Positions 1 through 6,851 of a stretch of 9,097 nt of DNA are shown in pieces. The stretch covers positions 1 to 9,097 of the forward strand of contig DSDR01000198.1 of assembly GCA_011048645.1 (NCBI GenBank), given 5' to 3'. Source of the stretch: Phycisphaerales bacterium (GTDB lineage: Bacteria > Planctomycetota > Phycisphaerae > Sedimentisphaerales > Anaerohalosphaeraceae). The notes beneath the pieces were generated by a model. That model saw only the letters and a list, made by a program, of their open reading frames with translations, had not been told where the DNA came from and did not search any database. Every line of letters starts with the position of its first letter. Positions within the stretch are counted from its first letter, which is position 1. A program made the translations under genes and the position numbers.

Positions 1-93
1 CCCGTGGACGGTGCGGTGTCGGTCACAATAAAAGCCGACGGCACACTGAGCGCCGTCGGCTATAAGAGTCAAAAAACAGTAAGATTGGATTGA
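1..93 (+). CDS. Possible C-terminal end of a convergent protein (partial, unidentified)
   Basis: Frame 1 is open from the window edge for 30 codons and stops at TGA (91-93), one base before the stop codon of the minus-strand lipoprotein gene. The residues alternate polar and hydrophobic as in a terminal beta-strand region (VSVTIKADGTLSAVGYKS, then a KTVRLD-like end), which looks protein-like. Thirty open codons also occur by chance fairly often, and there is no family signature, so I cannot name a function. If real, it is a tail-to-tail neighbour, and the terminator of the opposite operon is embedded in its last 20 codons. Confidence 0.33.
   Translation, partial: PVDGAVSVTIKADGTLSAVGYKSQKTVRLD
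26..61 (-). terminator. Rho-independent terminator of the prepilin peptidase/OmpA operon
   Basis: A perfect 10-bp inverted repeat (AGCCGACGGC at 33-42 with GCCGTCGGCT at 52-61) encloses a 9-nt loop. Read on the minus strand, the second arm runs directly into TTTATTG, a U-rich tail. It begins 34 nt beyond the TAG stop of the OmpA-domain gene, the expected place for an intrinsic terminator. On the plus strand the hairpin is followed by TATAAGAGTC, not a T-run, so it is directional for minus-strand transcription. Confidence 0.78.
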
Positions 94-94
94 C

Positions 95-778
95 CTATCG
101 CATGTGAACCACAATCTCCACGCGGCGGTTTTTGGCCTTGTTGGCCGCGGTGGTATTCGGCGCTACCGGGCGGGCCTGGCCGCAGCCGACGGCGCGAATA
201 TCCTGCGGCGCAATACCGCGGCCAACCAAATAACGCAAGACGGTCAATGCGCGAGCAGCCGACAAATCCCAGTTGTCCTGCCACTTGTCTTTGGTTTTCT
301 GAATCGGATCGGTATCGGTATGGCCGACCACATCGATTTTTCGACCGCTGTACCGCTCGCGGATGACGCTGTAGATATGATCAAGCTCCCGATTGGTCGC
401 GCTTTTCAGAGAGGCCTGGCCCGATGCAAACAGTATCGTATTGGGCAGTGTGACGGTAATCGTTCCAGCTCGTTCATCCACCTCCACATCGCCAACCTGA
501 AAGCCGGTCGCCTGGGCGGGCGTAGCCTGTCGGGTTTCAATCTGACGCTTCATTTCTTCCAATTGGCGCTGCGCCTGGCTGAGCTGCTGACCAAGCTGGG
601 CTTTCTCCATTGCGGATTCATCCAGTGAAGCAACACAGTTTTCATATAGCCCCTTAAGATTCTGATGTTCCACGTCCAGTTCCGTATAGCGCTGTTTCCA
701 GTTCGTACAGCCGCTCAGCGCCGCCAGCACCACAGACACCCCGACGACCCACATCGTTTTGCGAAGTACAACAGTCAT
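95..778 (-). CDS. OmpA-family peptidoglycan-binding lipoprotein
   Basis: A 227-aa envelope protein expected to be lipid-anchored and to clamp the outer membrane to peptidoglycan. Residues 1-23 are a lipoprotein signal: basic start, hydrophobic core VVGVSVVLAA, lipobox LSGC with Cys24. Residues about 30-85 are a Glu/Gln/Lys-rich coiled coil. Residues about 105-227 are an OmpA C-terminal domain with GHTD (Asp155), SAAR (Arg176) and the closing NRRVEI (217-222). In the family the Asp and Arg bind the diaminopimelate of the peptide stem. A short insertion between these two residues is common in relatives. The start is well supported: GGGAGG lies 5 nt upstream (784-789), inside the 23-nt gap after the prepilin peptidase stop, so the two genes are probably co-transcribed. 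Resembles Pal/YiaD-type proteins; the exact partner is unknown. Confidence 0.93.
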   Translation of the reverse strand: MTVVLRKTMWVVGVSVVLAALSGCTNWKQRYTELDVEHQNLKGLYENCVASLDESAMEKAQLGQQLSQAQRQLEEMKRQIETRQATPAQATGFQVGDVEVDERAGTITVTLPNTILFASGQASLKSATNRELDHIYSVIRERYSGRKIDVVGHTDTDPIQKTKDKWQDNWDLSAARALTVLRYLVGRGIAPQDIRAVGCGQARPVAPNTTAANKAKNRRVEIVVHMR

Positions 779-801
779 AACGACCTCCCTTTCATAAAAG
801 G

Positions 802-1983
802 CTAAACCCCGTACATTGTGATTATCAGTTTTCTGATACCGTCGTGAAAGATAATAACGACAAACACTGCCGCTGACAAGAACGGACCGTAAGGAATTTG
901 TCGCATTTTTTTAAATATCGCTTGGTACAGCGCCCACAAAATACCGAAAAACGGGGCGACAAAGAACGCCAGAACCACCCACCCAGGCCCGATCACTGTC
1001 CCTGCGGCTGCCATTAAATGGACATCGCCCAAGCCCATCGCCTCTTTGCCAAAGGCCAGGGTCCCGAAAATCCGGGTCGCCCAGACGACGCCGCCGCCGA
1101 TAAAATAACCGGCCAAGGCCCCGAAGCCAAATCGTGCTGCGGGATACTCAACAAGAACCGTCCATTTCTCGACCATCGGCTGCCATTGGGAACATTTCGC
1201 CGCGGCGGCTGCACACACCAGAATCGGCATCAGAAAGACCACTTCTTTAAGGATTTCACGGCGGTCATTGTATTCCGGTTCGGATGTTTCGGGACTTTCA
1301 TCTCCGTCCAACTGGCCGGCTTCCTGCATTTCATAACTGGGGCGAATCAACCCCAGCCGCAACAAAGCCAGCGCAATCATCGTGCCGAAAGCGGCCCCGA
1401 CGGCCATTGCCGACAACGTCGGTCCGGCCTGGGGAAACAGTTGAAAGGCCACAATCGTTTCAGGGTCAATGACCCATCCCGCTGCAATGGAAGCAGCCAG
1501 GCCGACCAGCGACACAAACCAGCATAGTTGAATCGGGATAATCCACAACTCCAAGTCAATCGCCGAGGCTGCCAGAAACGCCGCCATCAGCGTAATCACC
1601 GCCAGGTAAAAAAGCCAGCCGCCCGAAAAAAACTGCTGCATCGCAACGCCGCTCAAGCCGGTCTGCCGGCCTTCAAAGTAGAAAAACCACAGATAGACCC
1701 CTGCAAACAGCACCGCCGTCAACAGTTCGATGAGAACATAGCGGATGGATATAGTTGCTTTGCACTGTCGGCATCGGCCGCGCAGCATCAGCCATGAAAT
1801 CAGCGGGATGTTATCGTAAAAATAGATCGGTGCATTGCAGTTCGGACAGGCCGAACCGGGGCGGATCAGCGATTTTTCGCGCGGCAGACGATAAATCACC
1901 ACGTTGAGAAAACTGCCCACACACGCGCCAAACACCACGATAAACGCAAACCAAATCCATTCTGCTGCCACGGTATCATCCAT
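802..1983 (-). CDS. pilD: Type IV prepilin peptidase/N-methyltransferase (A24 family)
   Basis: A 393-aa integral membrane protease equivalent to PilD/GspO. It cleaves the leader of type IV prepilins or type II secretion pseudopilins and N-methylates the new N-terminus. The N-terminal domain has GSFLNVVIYRLPRE near residue 23 and two zinc-type pairs, CPNC (46-49) and CRQC (71-74). The A24 aspartates are both present: Asp143 in AIDLELWIIP and Asp320 in GLGD (317-320). The closing IPYGPF motif (363-368) is also there. Several hydrophobic segments cover most of the chain. It is over 100 residues longer than typical PilD; the excess is an acidic hydrophilic stretch (about 215-245) plus extra membrane sequence before GLGD. 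There is no clear Shine-Dalgarno before the ATG at 1983, because a fold-back element ends about 8 nt upstream. No pilin or secretion gene is visible, so the substrate system is unknown. Confidence 0.95.
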   Translation of the reverse strand: MDDTVAAEWIWFAFIVVFGACVGSFLNVVIYRLPREKSLIRPGSACPNCNAPIYFYDNIPLISWLMLRGRCRQCKATISIRYVLIELLTAVLFAGVYLWFFYFEGRQTGLSGVAMQQFFSGGWLFYLAVITLMAAFLAASAIDLELWIIPIQLCWFVSLVGLAASIAAGWVIDPETIVAFQLFPQAGPTLSAMAVGAAFGTMIALALLRLGLIRPSYEMQEAGQLDGDESPETSEPEYNDRREILKEVVFLMPILVCAAAAAKCSQWQPMVEKWTVLVEYPAARFGFGALAGYFIGGGVVWATRIFGTLAFGKEAMGLGDVHLMAAAGTVIGPGWVVLAFFVAPFFGILWALYQAIFKKMRQIPYGPFLSAAVFVVIIFHDGIRKLIITMYGV

Positions 1984-1990
1984 ATCTCAA

Positions 1991-2155
1991 ACGAAAATTC
2001 GAAGTACAAGGCACGAAATCCAAAATAAATTCAAAATACAAGAAAATGAACTGCTTAAACAAGACATTAAGGCAAAATCTTTGTTGTTTTATATTTTTGT
2101 ATTTCTGTCATTTGATATTGTTTCGGATTTCGATATTCGAGTTTCGAATTTTCAA
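1991..2155. repeat. AT-rich intergenic fold-back element (imperfect inverted repeat)
   Basis: The whole gap between argG and the prepilin peptidase gene is A-rich on its left and T-rich on its right and folds back on itself. GAAAATTCGAA (1993-2003) is exactly complementary to 2143-2153. CGAAATCC (2014-2021) is exactly complementary to 2125-2132, with exactly 10 nt between the blocks on both sides. Weaker pairing continues to about 2040/2106. Overall about 35 of 48 positions pair without indels. The composition is much more AT-rich than the flanking genes. It could be a MITE-like or REP-like dispersed repeat, a bidirectional terminator, or an RNA hairpin. No transposase or clear target-site duplication is seen. 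It ends 6 nt from the argG stop. Confidence 0.7.
2121..2155. repeat. Degenerate 7-bp tandem repeat (TTTCGNN)
   Basis: Inside the right arm of the fold-back element, five consecutive 7-bp units read TTTCGGA, TTTCGAT, ATTCGAG, TTTCGAA and TTTTCAA. The CG stays in phase for four units. The left arm keeps only parts of this period, so the right arm looks like the better preserved or more amplified half. Confidence 0.55.
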
Positions 2156-2159
2156 TGCC

Positions 2160-3389
2160 TTACTTTTTAGTTTTTCCTGTTTGTCGCCGGACGAGACCGG
2201 AGACCTTCATCGGCAGGCCGAACAACCGAATAAATCCGGTTGCGTCGGTTGAATTGTATTCTTCGCCCATGGTAAAGCTGGCCAAATGCGGATTATACAG
2301 GCTCTTGGGACTCTTGACGCCCGCCAGCGTCGCCTGCCCCTTGAACAGTTTCAGCCGCACCGTGCCGGTAACATTCCGCTGGGTGATATCGATAAACGCA
2401 TCCAGTGCCTCGCGCAGCTCGCAGAACCACTGGCCGTAATAAACCAGTTCGGCGTACCGCAGCGCAACCTGCTGTTTGTAATGCATCGTTTCCCGATCGA
2501 GCGTCAGCATCTCCAGTGCGCGGTGAGCCGTGCTGAGAATGGCGCCGCCGGGGGTTTCATACACGCCGCGGGACTTCATCCCGACCAAGCGATTCTCGAC
2601 CAGATCGACCTGTCCGACGCCGTGTTTGCCGCCGATGTCGTTGAGCGTTTCGATAAGCTTGACCCCGCCGACGGCCCGTCCGTTAAGCTTGACGGGGATG
2701 CCCTGCTCAAAGCCGATCTCGACGTAATCGGGGCGATTGGGGGTTTTGGAGATCGGCCGGGACATCACGAACAGGCTGTCTTTCGGCTCGTTCCACGGAT
2801 CTTCCAGATCGGCGCCCTCGTGGCTGATGTGCCAGAGGTTGCGGTCGCGCGAGTAGATTTTCTTTTTGCTCTGCTCGATGGGGATGTTGTGCTTGCGGGC
2901 ATAATCAATCGCCGCCTCACGGCTGGTCAGCGTGAAGTTGGGGTCTTTCCAGGGGGCGATGATCTTGAGCGACGGATCCAGGGCCATAAACGTCAATTCG
3001 AACCGAACCTGATCGTTGCCCTTGCCGGTCGCGCCGTGCGAAACGGCCGTTGCCCCGGTGGCGTGAGCAACATCGACCTGATGTTTGGCGATCAGCGGGC
3101 GGGCAATGCTCGTCCCCAGCAGATAGCCGTTCTCATAGACCGCCCCGCTTTTGAGCATCGGCCAGAGGTAGTCCTCGACGAATTCTTTACGCAAATCTTT
3201 GACGATACACTTGACCGCACCGGTGGCCAGGGCCTTTTTCTGAATGCCTTTCAACTCGTCGCCCTGCCCCAGCTCGGCGGCAAAAGCCACCACCTCATAG
3301 CCGTAGGTCTCCTTGAGCCACGGCAAAATCACGCTCGTATCCAGCCCGCCGCTGTAGGCGAGCACCACTTTTTCCGCTTTCTTGGCCAT
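2160..3389 (-). CDS. argG: Argininosuccinate synthase
   Basis: A 409-aa cytoplasmic enzyme that joins citrulline and aspartate using ATP to give argininosuccinate, AMP and pyrophosphate, the penultimate step of arginine synthesis. The N-type ATP pyrophosphatase motif AYSGGLDTS is at 11-19. The citrulline/aspartate-binding signature GATGKGNDQVRFE is at 119-131. Other family stretches include SREAAIDYA, GRAVGGVKL and YETPGGAIL. Length matches the usual 395-415 aa and all motifs are intact. The ATG at 3389 is preceded by AGGAG (3401-3405) with an 11-nt spacer, slightly long but the only candidate. No other arg genes are adjacent; it appears to be transcribed alone from a promoter at 3477-3504. 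The C-terminal tail is short and basic (GKTKK). Confidence 0.98.
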   Translation of the reverse strand: MAKKAEKVVLAYSGGLDTSVILPWLKETYGYEVVAFAAELGQGDELKGIQKKALATGAVKCIVKDLRKEFVEDYLWPMLKSGAVYENGYLLGTSIARPLIAKHQVDVAHATGATAVSHGATGKGNDQVRFELTFMALDPSLKIIAPWKDPNFTLTSREAAIDYARKHNIPIEQSKKKIYSRDRNLWHISHEGADLEDPWNEPKDSLFVMSRPISKTPNRPDYVEIGFEQGIPVKLNGRAVGGVKLIETLNDIGGKHGVGQVDLVENRLVGMKSRGVYETPGGAILSTAHRALEMLTLDRETMHYKQQVALRYAELVYYGQWFCELREALDAFIDITQRNVTGTVRLKLFKGQATLAGVKSPKSLYNPHLASFTMGEEYNSTDATGFIRLFGLPMKVSGLVRRQTGKTKK

Positions 3390-3417
3390 ATCCGTCCGGA
3401 CTCCTGATTGTGTTTTA

Positions 3418-3432
3418 CCGGCTTGAGGCCGG
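3418..3432 (-). other. Small GC hairpin in the argG leader
   Basis: CCGGC (3418-3422) and GCCGG (3428-3432) form a 5-bp stem with a 5-nt loop, about 13 nt upstream of the argG Shine-Dalgarno. It has no T-run after it, so it is not a terminator. It could affect ribosome access or mRNA stability; that is inference. Confidence 0.3.
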
Positions 3433-3443
3433 CGTTCCCGTTC

Positions 3444-3470
3444 AAAAAAACCGAAAAAAACCTTCGATTT
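3444..3470 (-). promoter_or_regulatory. Terminator-like hairpin at the very 5' end of the argG transcript
   Basis: Read on the minus strand, AAATCGAA (3470-3463), a 7-nt loop and TTCGGTTT (3455-3448) form an 8-bp stem containing one G-U pair, followed directly by four more T residues (3447-3444). The stem begins at the start site predicted from the promoter. It has few GC pairs, so it is weak. It may be an attenuator, a 5'-stabilising stem, or chance from the two T7 runs in this leader. Confidence 0.3.
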
Positions 3471-3476
3471 GGCGAA

Positions 3477-3504
3477 ATTATAAGCGTTTTGCGCTGAATA
3501 ACAA
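3477..3504 (-). promoter_or_regulatory. Housekeeping sigma promoter for argG
   Basis: On the minus strand a perfect -10 TATAAT (3482-3477) lies 16 bp after TTGTTA (3504-3499), a 4/6 match to TTGACA. The predicted start is near 3470, giving a leader of about 80 nt before the argG ATG. A TGAATAA stretch (3495-3501) on the plus strand overlaps the -35 and resembles half of an ARG box, but the second half is absent. Confidence 0.6.
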
Positions 3505-3560
3505 GATTTTTTATTGACGGAACCGCCGTTGTTTTGTTATTTTAAGGTGTACCTAATGCA

Positions 3561-3580
3561 GAAACGCCCCTTTTACGGGC
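3561..3580 (-). terminator. Weak candidate terminator after the phosphorylase gene
   Basis: Downstream of the phosphorylase TAA the minus strand carries GCCC, a 7-nt loop, GGGC, then GTTTC. The stem is only 4 bp and the T-run only 3, so termination here is doubtful. It is listed because it is the only hairpin between this stop and the argG promoter. Confidence 0.25.
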
Positions 3581-3608
3581 CGGGCTTGAAACAAATGGAC
3601 CATTGCAT

Positions 3609-6600
3609 TTATTCGAGCCAGACATCCAGCCGTTGGATGCGGCGTTGCCGAATCGCTTCGGCGTCCGTACCGGTCAATTCCGGCGCATTCAAGATGCGTT
3701 CCGTGTTGACGATATAACGCACCGGCCTGACCGCATGCGAACCGTAGGTGTTTCGGCCGGTCGGGTTGTGATAAACCAGCAGAATAGATCCGAATAAGGC
3801 ACAGGCGAACGCCTTTTGCGGAATGATCACATCCGTTTCATTCCAGCGAACGGTAACGGATTGGTCGGTAAACCATGCGCCGGGCAACACCGGCTCAAGT
3901 GCAAAAGTCAATTGTCCGTTGTGCATTCGAAACGGCTGTCTGCCGACCGTCAGCAACCGCCACAGATGGATAAATTCGGCGGTCGTCCCGCTGAGCCGCG
4001 CCACATATCCGCGTCCGCGCGCCTGGGGGTCGGGACAATCCGATGAAGCGATAAAGGAACTGTTCTCAAGAATGCTGCGGCCATAGACATTCGGCTCCAT
4101 AAACGGAACCAGCATCGTCTCGGCGTCGGCGAAAAATTCCTCATAAAGGCCGTTTCGGACCAACTCCAGCAGATATTTCGAGGACATATGCAGCCAGATC
4201 GATTCATTTTCAAACCATCCCCGGCTGAACGTGCGGGCGCGGCCGATTGCCGGCGAACACCGTTCCAGACATTCGTTTAATTTATACATCGCCAGAGAGG
4301 AATCAAACAAGGGACTGCTGCGAACCGCGCGGTAAATCCGGCCGGCCTGATGCGGTGTACAAACTCGCAGCCAGTGCACCTGACCTTCCAGAAACAGCGG
4401 CAGCGGTTCAGACGAAAAATGACGAATCTCCACATACGCCTGTCCCGTATCCGGGTTGACGCGGTCCGTCGCATCCTTCGGTGTGTGCAAATAATACGTA
4501 TGCAAAAGACCGGTTTTCGAATCAACCGCCCTGTTCAGACCCGTTTCAAAACGCGCCGCAACCGCCTCAAGCGTCTGCCGAAGGATACGGCCCGAAACTA
4601 TCGTTGTTGCCTTCGAAGCATTGTGATAAATCCGCTCGCGGTACTTTTCGCGAATCGCCGCACATCGCTGCCAGTCGTAATCGCGCTGGGCTTCTTCCAG
4701 CACGGTCTCAATCAGTTCGGCAACCGCACACGGAAATACCGTATCAGGCATCGTCGGCAGCGCCTCGAGCAGCCATCGCGCCAGACGCAGCGCCTCGGCC
4801 GTCTCACACGTCGATGAACCGAACAATCCCGGCAGGCCGTTCATCGCATCATTCCAGCCGGGGCGTCCGGCTTCCATTTCAATACCGCGTCCCTCATAAT
4901 CCAGCGACACCGCCTTGATTGCCAGCAGTGCACACAGTTTGCCGAGAACCGTAACCGGCGGCAGCGCAACCGGCGGCAAGGGCGCATCGGCCACCGCGTT
5001 CAACTGAAGCGGCCCGTTGGCGCGGCGCAGATATTTGCAGGTACGATCCAGAACACAGGCCGGCTCGGCAAACCATTCAATGTCGGCCCGCTGCGTCAGA
5101 ATCGCCTCCACGCGGTCCGGATACATCGCCTGATAGGCTTCAATCAAGTCAAGAATATACGTCCAGTGATCAATCCAGTATCCGCCCTCATGGCCAAAGG
5201 CAACCAACTCGGTTTTACACTGTTCCAGAACAGACATCAGCCACTGCTGCCGATCGTTTATCGCAATGCCGTATTCATCGGCCCAGCCGAGCAGTTGTCC
5301 GGGCAAAAAATTTCCGCGTACCAGTTTGACAAACGCTGCTTTGGCCTGCGAATCGGTCGCCGGACATATCGCATCGGGGTCGGCGTTTTGCGGCAGACGC
5401 CACTGATAGCCTTTGACGGCCAGGGGATTATAGCCGTCCGCCTGAAGCAAACTGACAAACATTCGAATTTCCTGATCGCCCGTTTCAGGATAAAACCAGA
5501 TGTCGCTGCGTTGATTCTGACACACATCGCGAAAGTTTCCCTCGCCGCCGGACAACGGGCAGGCCGGCAAATCAAAATAATTGTAATCCCGTTCGGCATC
5601 GCCATGGCGGCGGGCATACAGATGAATCAGCCGCGGCCCGGAGGCCGAGGGCAGCGCCGTCGGAATGCCGCCGCGAAGCACATTATCCAGGAAATTCTGA
5701 CGAGCGTACGCATTCAGAGTCGATCGGGACGAGACGGTAAACGCAGGAGCGGTGATGGCCTGCATTAACTGACGGCTCCGGCGGGAGGCTCGCTCAAAAT
5801 CAGACGGCCTTGAAAATGCCGACAGAAACGACTGAAGTATGGCCTCACTCGGCGCCATTCCCGACAGCGCCGCAAGGGTGATCGAATCGTCCGGCGCAAG
5901 CGTCAGATCAAACGGCGTCATCGCACAGGGCAGCTTGTTTTCCGACACTTGCAGCGTTCGATCCAGCTTTGGCCGGCGGATAAATTCACGCGGCGTAATC
6001 AAATCCTGATCGGCGCCGAAAACCAGGTCGGCATCGTAATACGGCTCAATCGGAAACAGAACATCGCCGTCGCTGAGCCAGGCGGCGTAAAAATTTCCCC
6101 GACGGACTTGCTGTACTTCAGCCTCATCATGCGCCATGACTTTGGCCGCATAAAACGGCACGTGCCCGTTGACCAGACGCACCGAGGCATACGCTTCGTG
6201 AATCCGCCGCATCGTCTTGATGCCCACTTCTGTAAAGCCCGCCGGCATAATCAGCGGCAAACCATCCAGACACTCCAATCGAAGAGACTTTGATGAGAGA
6301 TTGGTCATCGTCAGCAGACGAACCAGCGAACCGACGGGCTGGTCAACCGGCGAAAAATAACAGACCTCAAAGCGTACACCCAGCGTCCGGTTATCCTCGC
6401 AAAGCCTGAGTCGATCCATATCAACCCACATCGTTCGCTCATAGTCGTACTGCGCAGAGAGAACGTCATTTTGAAACGGCTCATAATACCGTCCGTCGAT
6501 CTTACAAAACGTACGAAACCCCTGGACGCCGACCAACTGATAGGCCCAGTTAGCCGGCAGAAATTCAACAACGGCATGATCCTTGTTGCCAACGCCGAAG

Positions 6601-6842
6601 GAGGAGATCGCCTGAGCGCGATTGACATACAAACACCACAGCGGCACACCGTTCGGGCCGCCGATACCGGGCAGAAAACTCGCAAAGGCAGGCTTTTTGT
6701 CGTAATGACGGATTCGAAACTGCCCGAAATCATCCAGCGCGTAATCGGTTGATCGATCCGTTTTGTCCGCTTTCGAATTCCCGGGCGCAAGGCCCGCCCG
6801 CTCCGACCCTGGTCCCGACTTGTCTGAAGGCGCTGTTTTCAT
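3609..6842 (-). CDS. Large GH94/GH149/GH161-type glycoside phosphorylase
   Basis: About 1077 aa and cytoplasmic (no signal peptide). The family cleaves beta-glucosidic oligosaccharides with phosphate, inverting the anomer to yield alpha-glucose 1-phosphate. Visible landmarks, numbered from the ATG at 6842: FASFLPGIGGP near 53, DYNYFDLP and NFRDVCQNQR (419-445), EGGYWIDHWTY (about 552-562), GWNDAMNGLPGLFGSS (662-677) whose Asp665 sits where GH94-type enzymes carry the catalytic acid, then YGRSILENSSF (920-930) and ARLSGTTAEF (948-957), a likely phosphate-site region. The length and these motifs fit the long beta-1,3-oligoglucan phosphorylase groups (GH149/GH161) better than 800-aa cellobiose phosphorylases, but substrate cannot be read from sequence. 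Start: GAGG lies 7 nt before the ATG at 6842, whereas the ATG at 6848 has no usable Shine-Dalgarno. The first 33 or so residues are an unusual hydrophilic extension. It follows the lacI-type gene almost directly, so it is probably in one operon. Confidence 0.88.
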   Translation of the reverse strand: MKTAPSDKSGPGSERAGLAPGNSKADKTDRSTDYALDDFGQFRIRHYDKKPAFASFLPGIGGPNGVPLWCLYVNRAQAISSFGVGNKDHAVVEFLPANWAYQLVGVQGFRTFCKIDGRYYEPFQNDVLSAQYDYERTMWVDMDRLRLCEDNRTLGVRFEVCYFSPVDQPVGSLVRLLTMTNLSSKSLRLECLDGLPLIMPAGFTEVGIKTMRRIHEAYASVRLVNGHVPFYAAKVMAHDEAEVQQVRRGNFYAAWLSDGDVLFPIEPYYDADLVFGADQDLITPREFIRRPKLDRTLQVSENKLPCAMTPFDLTLAPDDSITLAALSGMAPSEAILQSFLSAFSRPSDFERASRRSRQLMQAITAPAFTVSSRSTLNAYARQNFLDNVLRGGIPTALPSASGPRLIHLYARRHGDAERDYNYFDLPACPLSGGEGNFRDVCQNQRSDIWFYPETGDQEIRMFVSLLQADGYNPLAVKGYQWRLPQNADPDAICPATDSQAKAAFVKLVRGNFLPGQLLGWADEYGIAINDRQQWLMSVLEQCKTELVAFGHEGGYWIDHWTYILDLIEAYQAMYPDRVEAILTQRADIEWFAEPACVLDRTCKYLRRANGPLQLNAVADAPLPPVALPPVTVLGKLCALLAIKAVSLDYEGRGIEMEAGRPGWNDAMNGLPGLFGSSTCETAEALRLARWLLEALPTMPDTVFPCAVAELIETVLEEAQRDYDWQRCAAIREKYRERIYHNASKATTIVSGRILRQTLEAVAARFETGLNRAVDSKTGLLHTYYLHTPKDATDRVNPDTGQAYVEIRHFSSEPLPLFLEGQVHWLRVCTPHQAGRIYRAVRSSPLFDSSLAMYKLNECLERCSPAIGRARTFSRGWFENESIWLHMSSKYLLELVRNGLYEEFFADAETMLVPFMEPNVYGRSILENSSFIASSDCPDPQARGRGYVARLSGTTAEFIHLWRLLTVGRQPFRMHNGQLTFALEPVLPGAWFTDQSVTVRWNETDVIIPQKAFACALFGSILLVYHNPTGRNTYGSHAVRPVRYIVNTERILNAPELTGTDAEAIRQRRIQRLDVWLE
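6782..6800 (-). other. GC-rich hairpin early in the phosphorylase coding sequence
   Basis: CGGGCG (6782-6787) and CGCCCG (6795-6800) form a perfect 6-bp all-GC stem with a 7-nt loop, about 42 nt into the gene and inside the poorly conserved N-terminal extension. It could slow early translation or tune the repressor-to-enzyme ratio; chance is equally possible. Confidence 0.25.
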
Positions 6843-6851
6843 CCCCATGCC

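Noticed and set aside
1991..2155. CRISPR-like or tRNA-like structure in the AT-rich gap
   Set aside because: There are no regularly spaced identical repeats of 25-40 bp and no cloverleaf; the pattern is a single long palindrome.
2286..3407. A 373-aa open frame on the plus strand across argG
   Set aside because: It is exactly antisense to an intact argG with all motifs. Its composition (many Arg, Gln, Pro, Leu) is that of a mirror frame, and it has no recognisable domain.
3495..3501. ARG-box-like half-site over the argG -35
   Set aside because: Only one half of the palindrome is present and no second box is nearby, so ArgR control cannot be claimed.
3514..3717. A plus-strand small gene with TTGACG-N18-TATTTT promoter and AAGGTG before an ATG at 3556
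   Set aside because: The start predicted from that promoter (about 3550) would lie downstream of the supposed Shine-Dalgarno, so the signals are incompatible. Most of the 53-aa peptide is antisense to the end of the phosphorylase and is Arg/Ser-rich.
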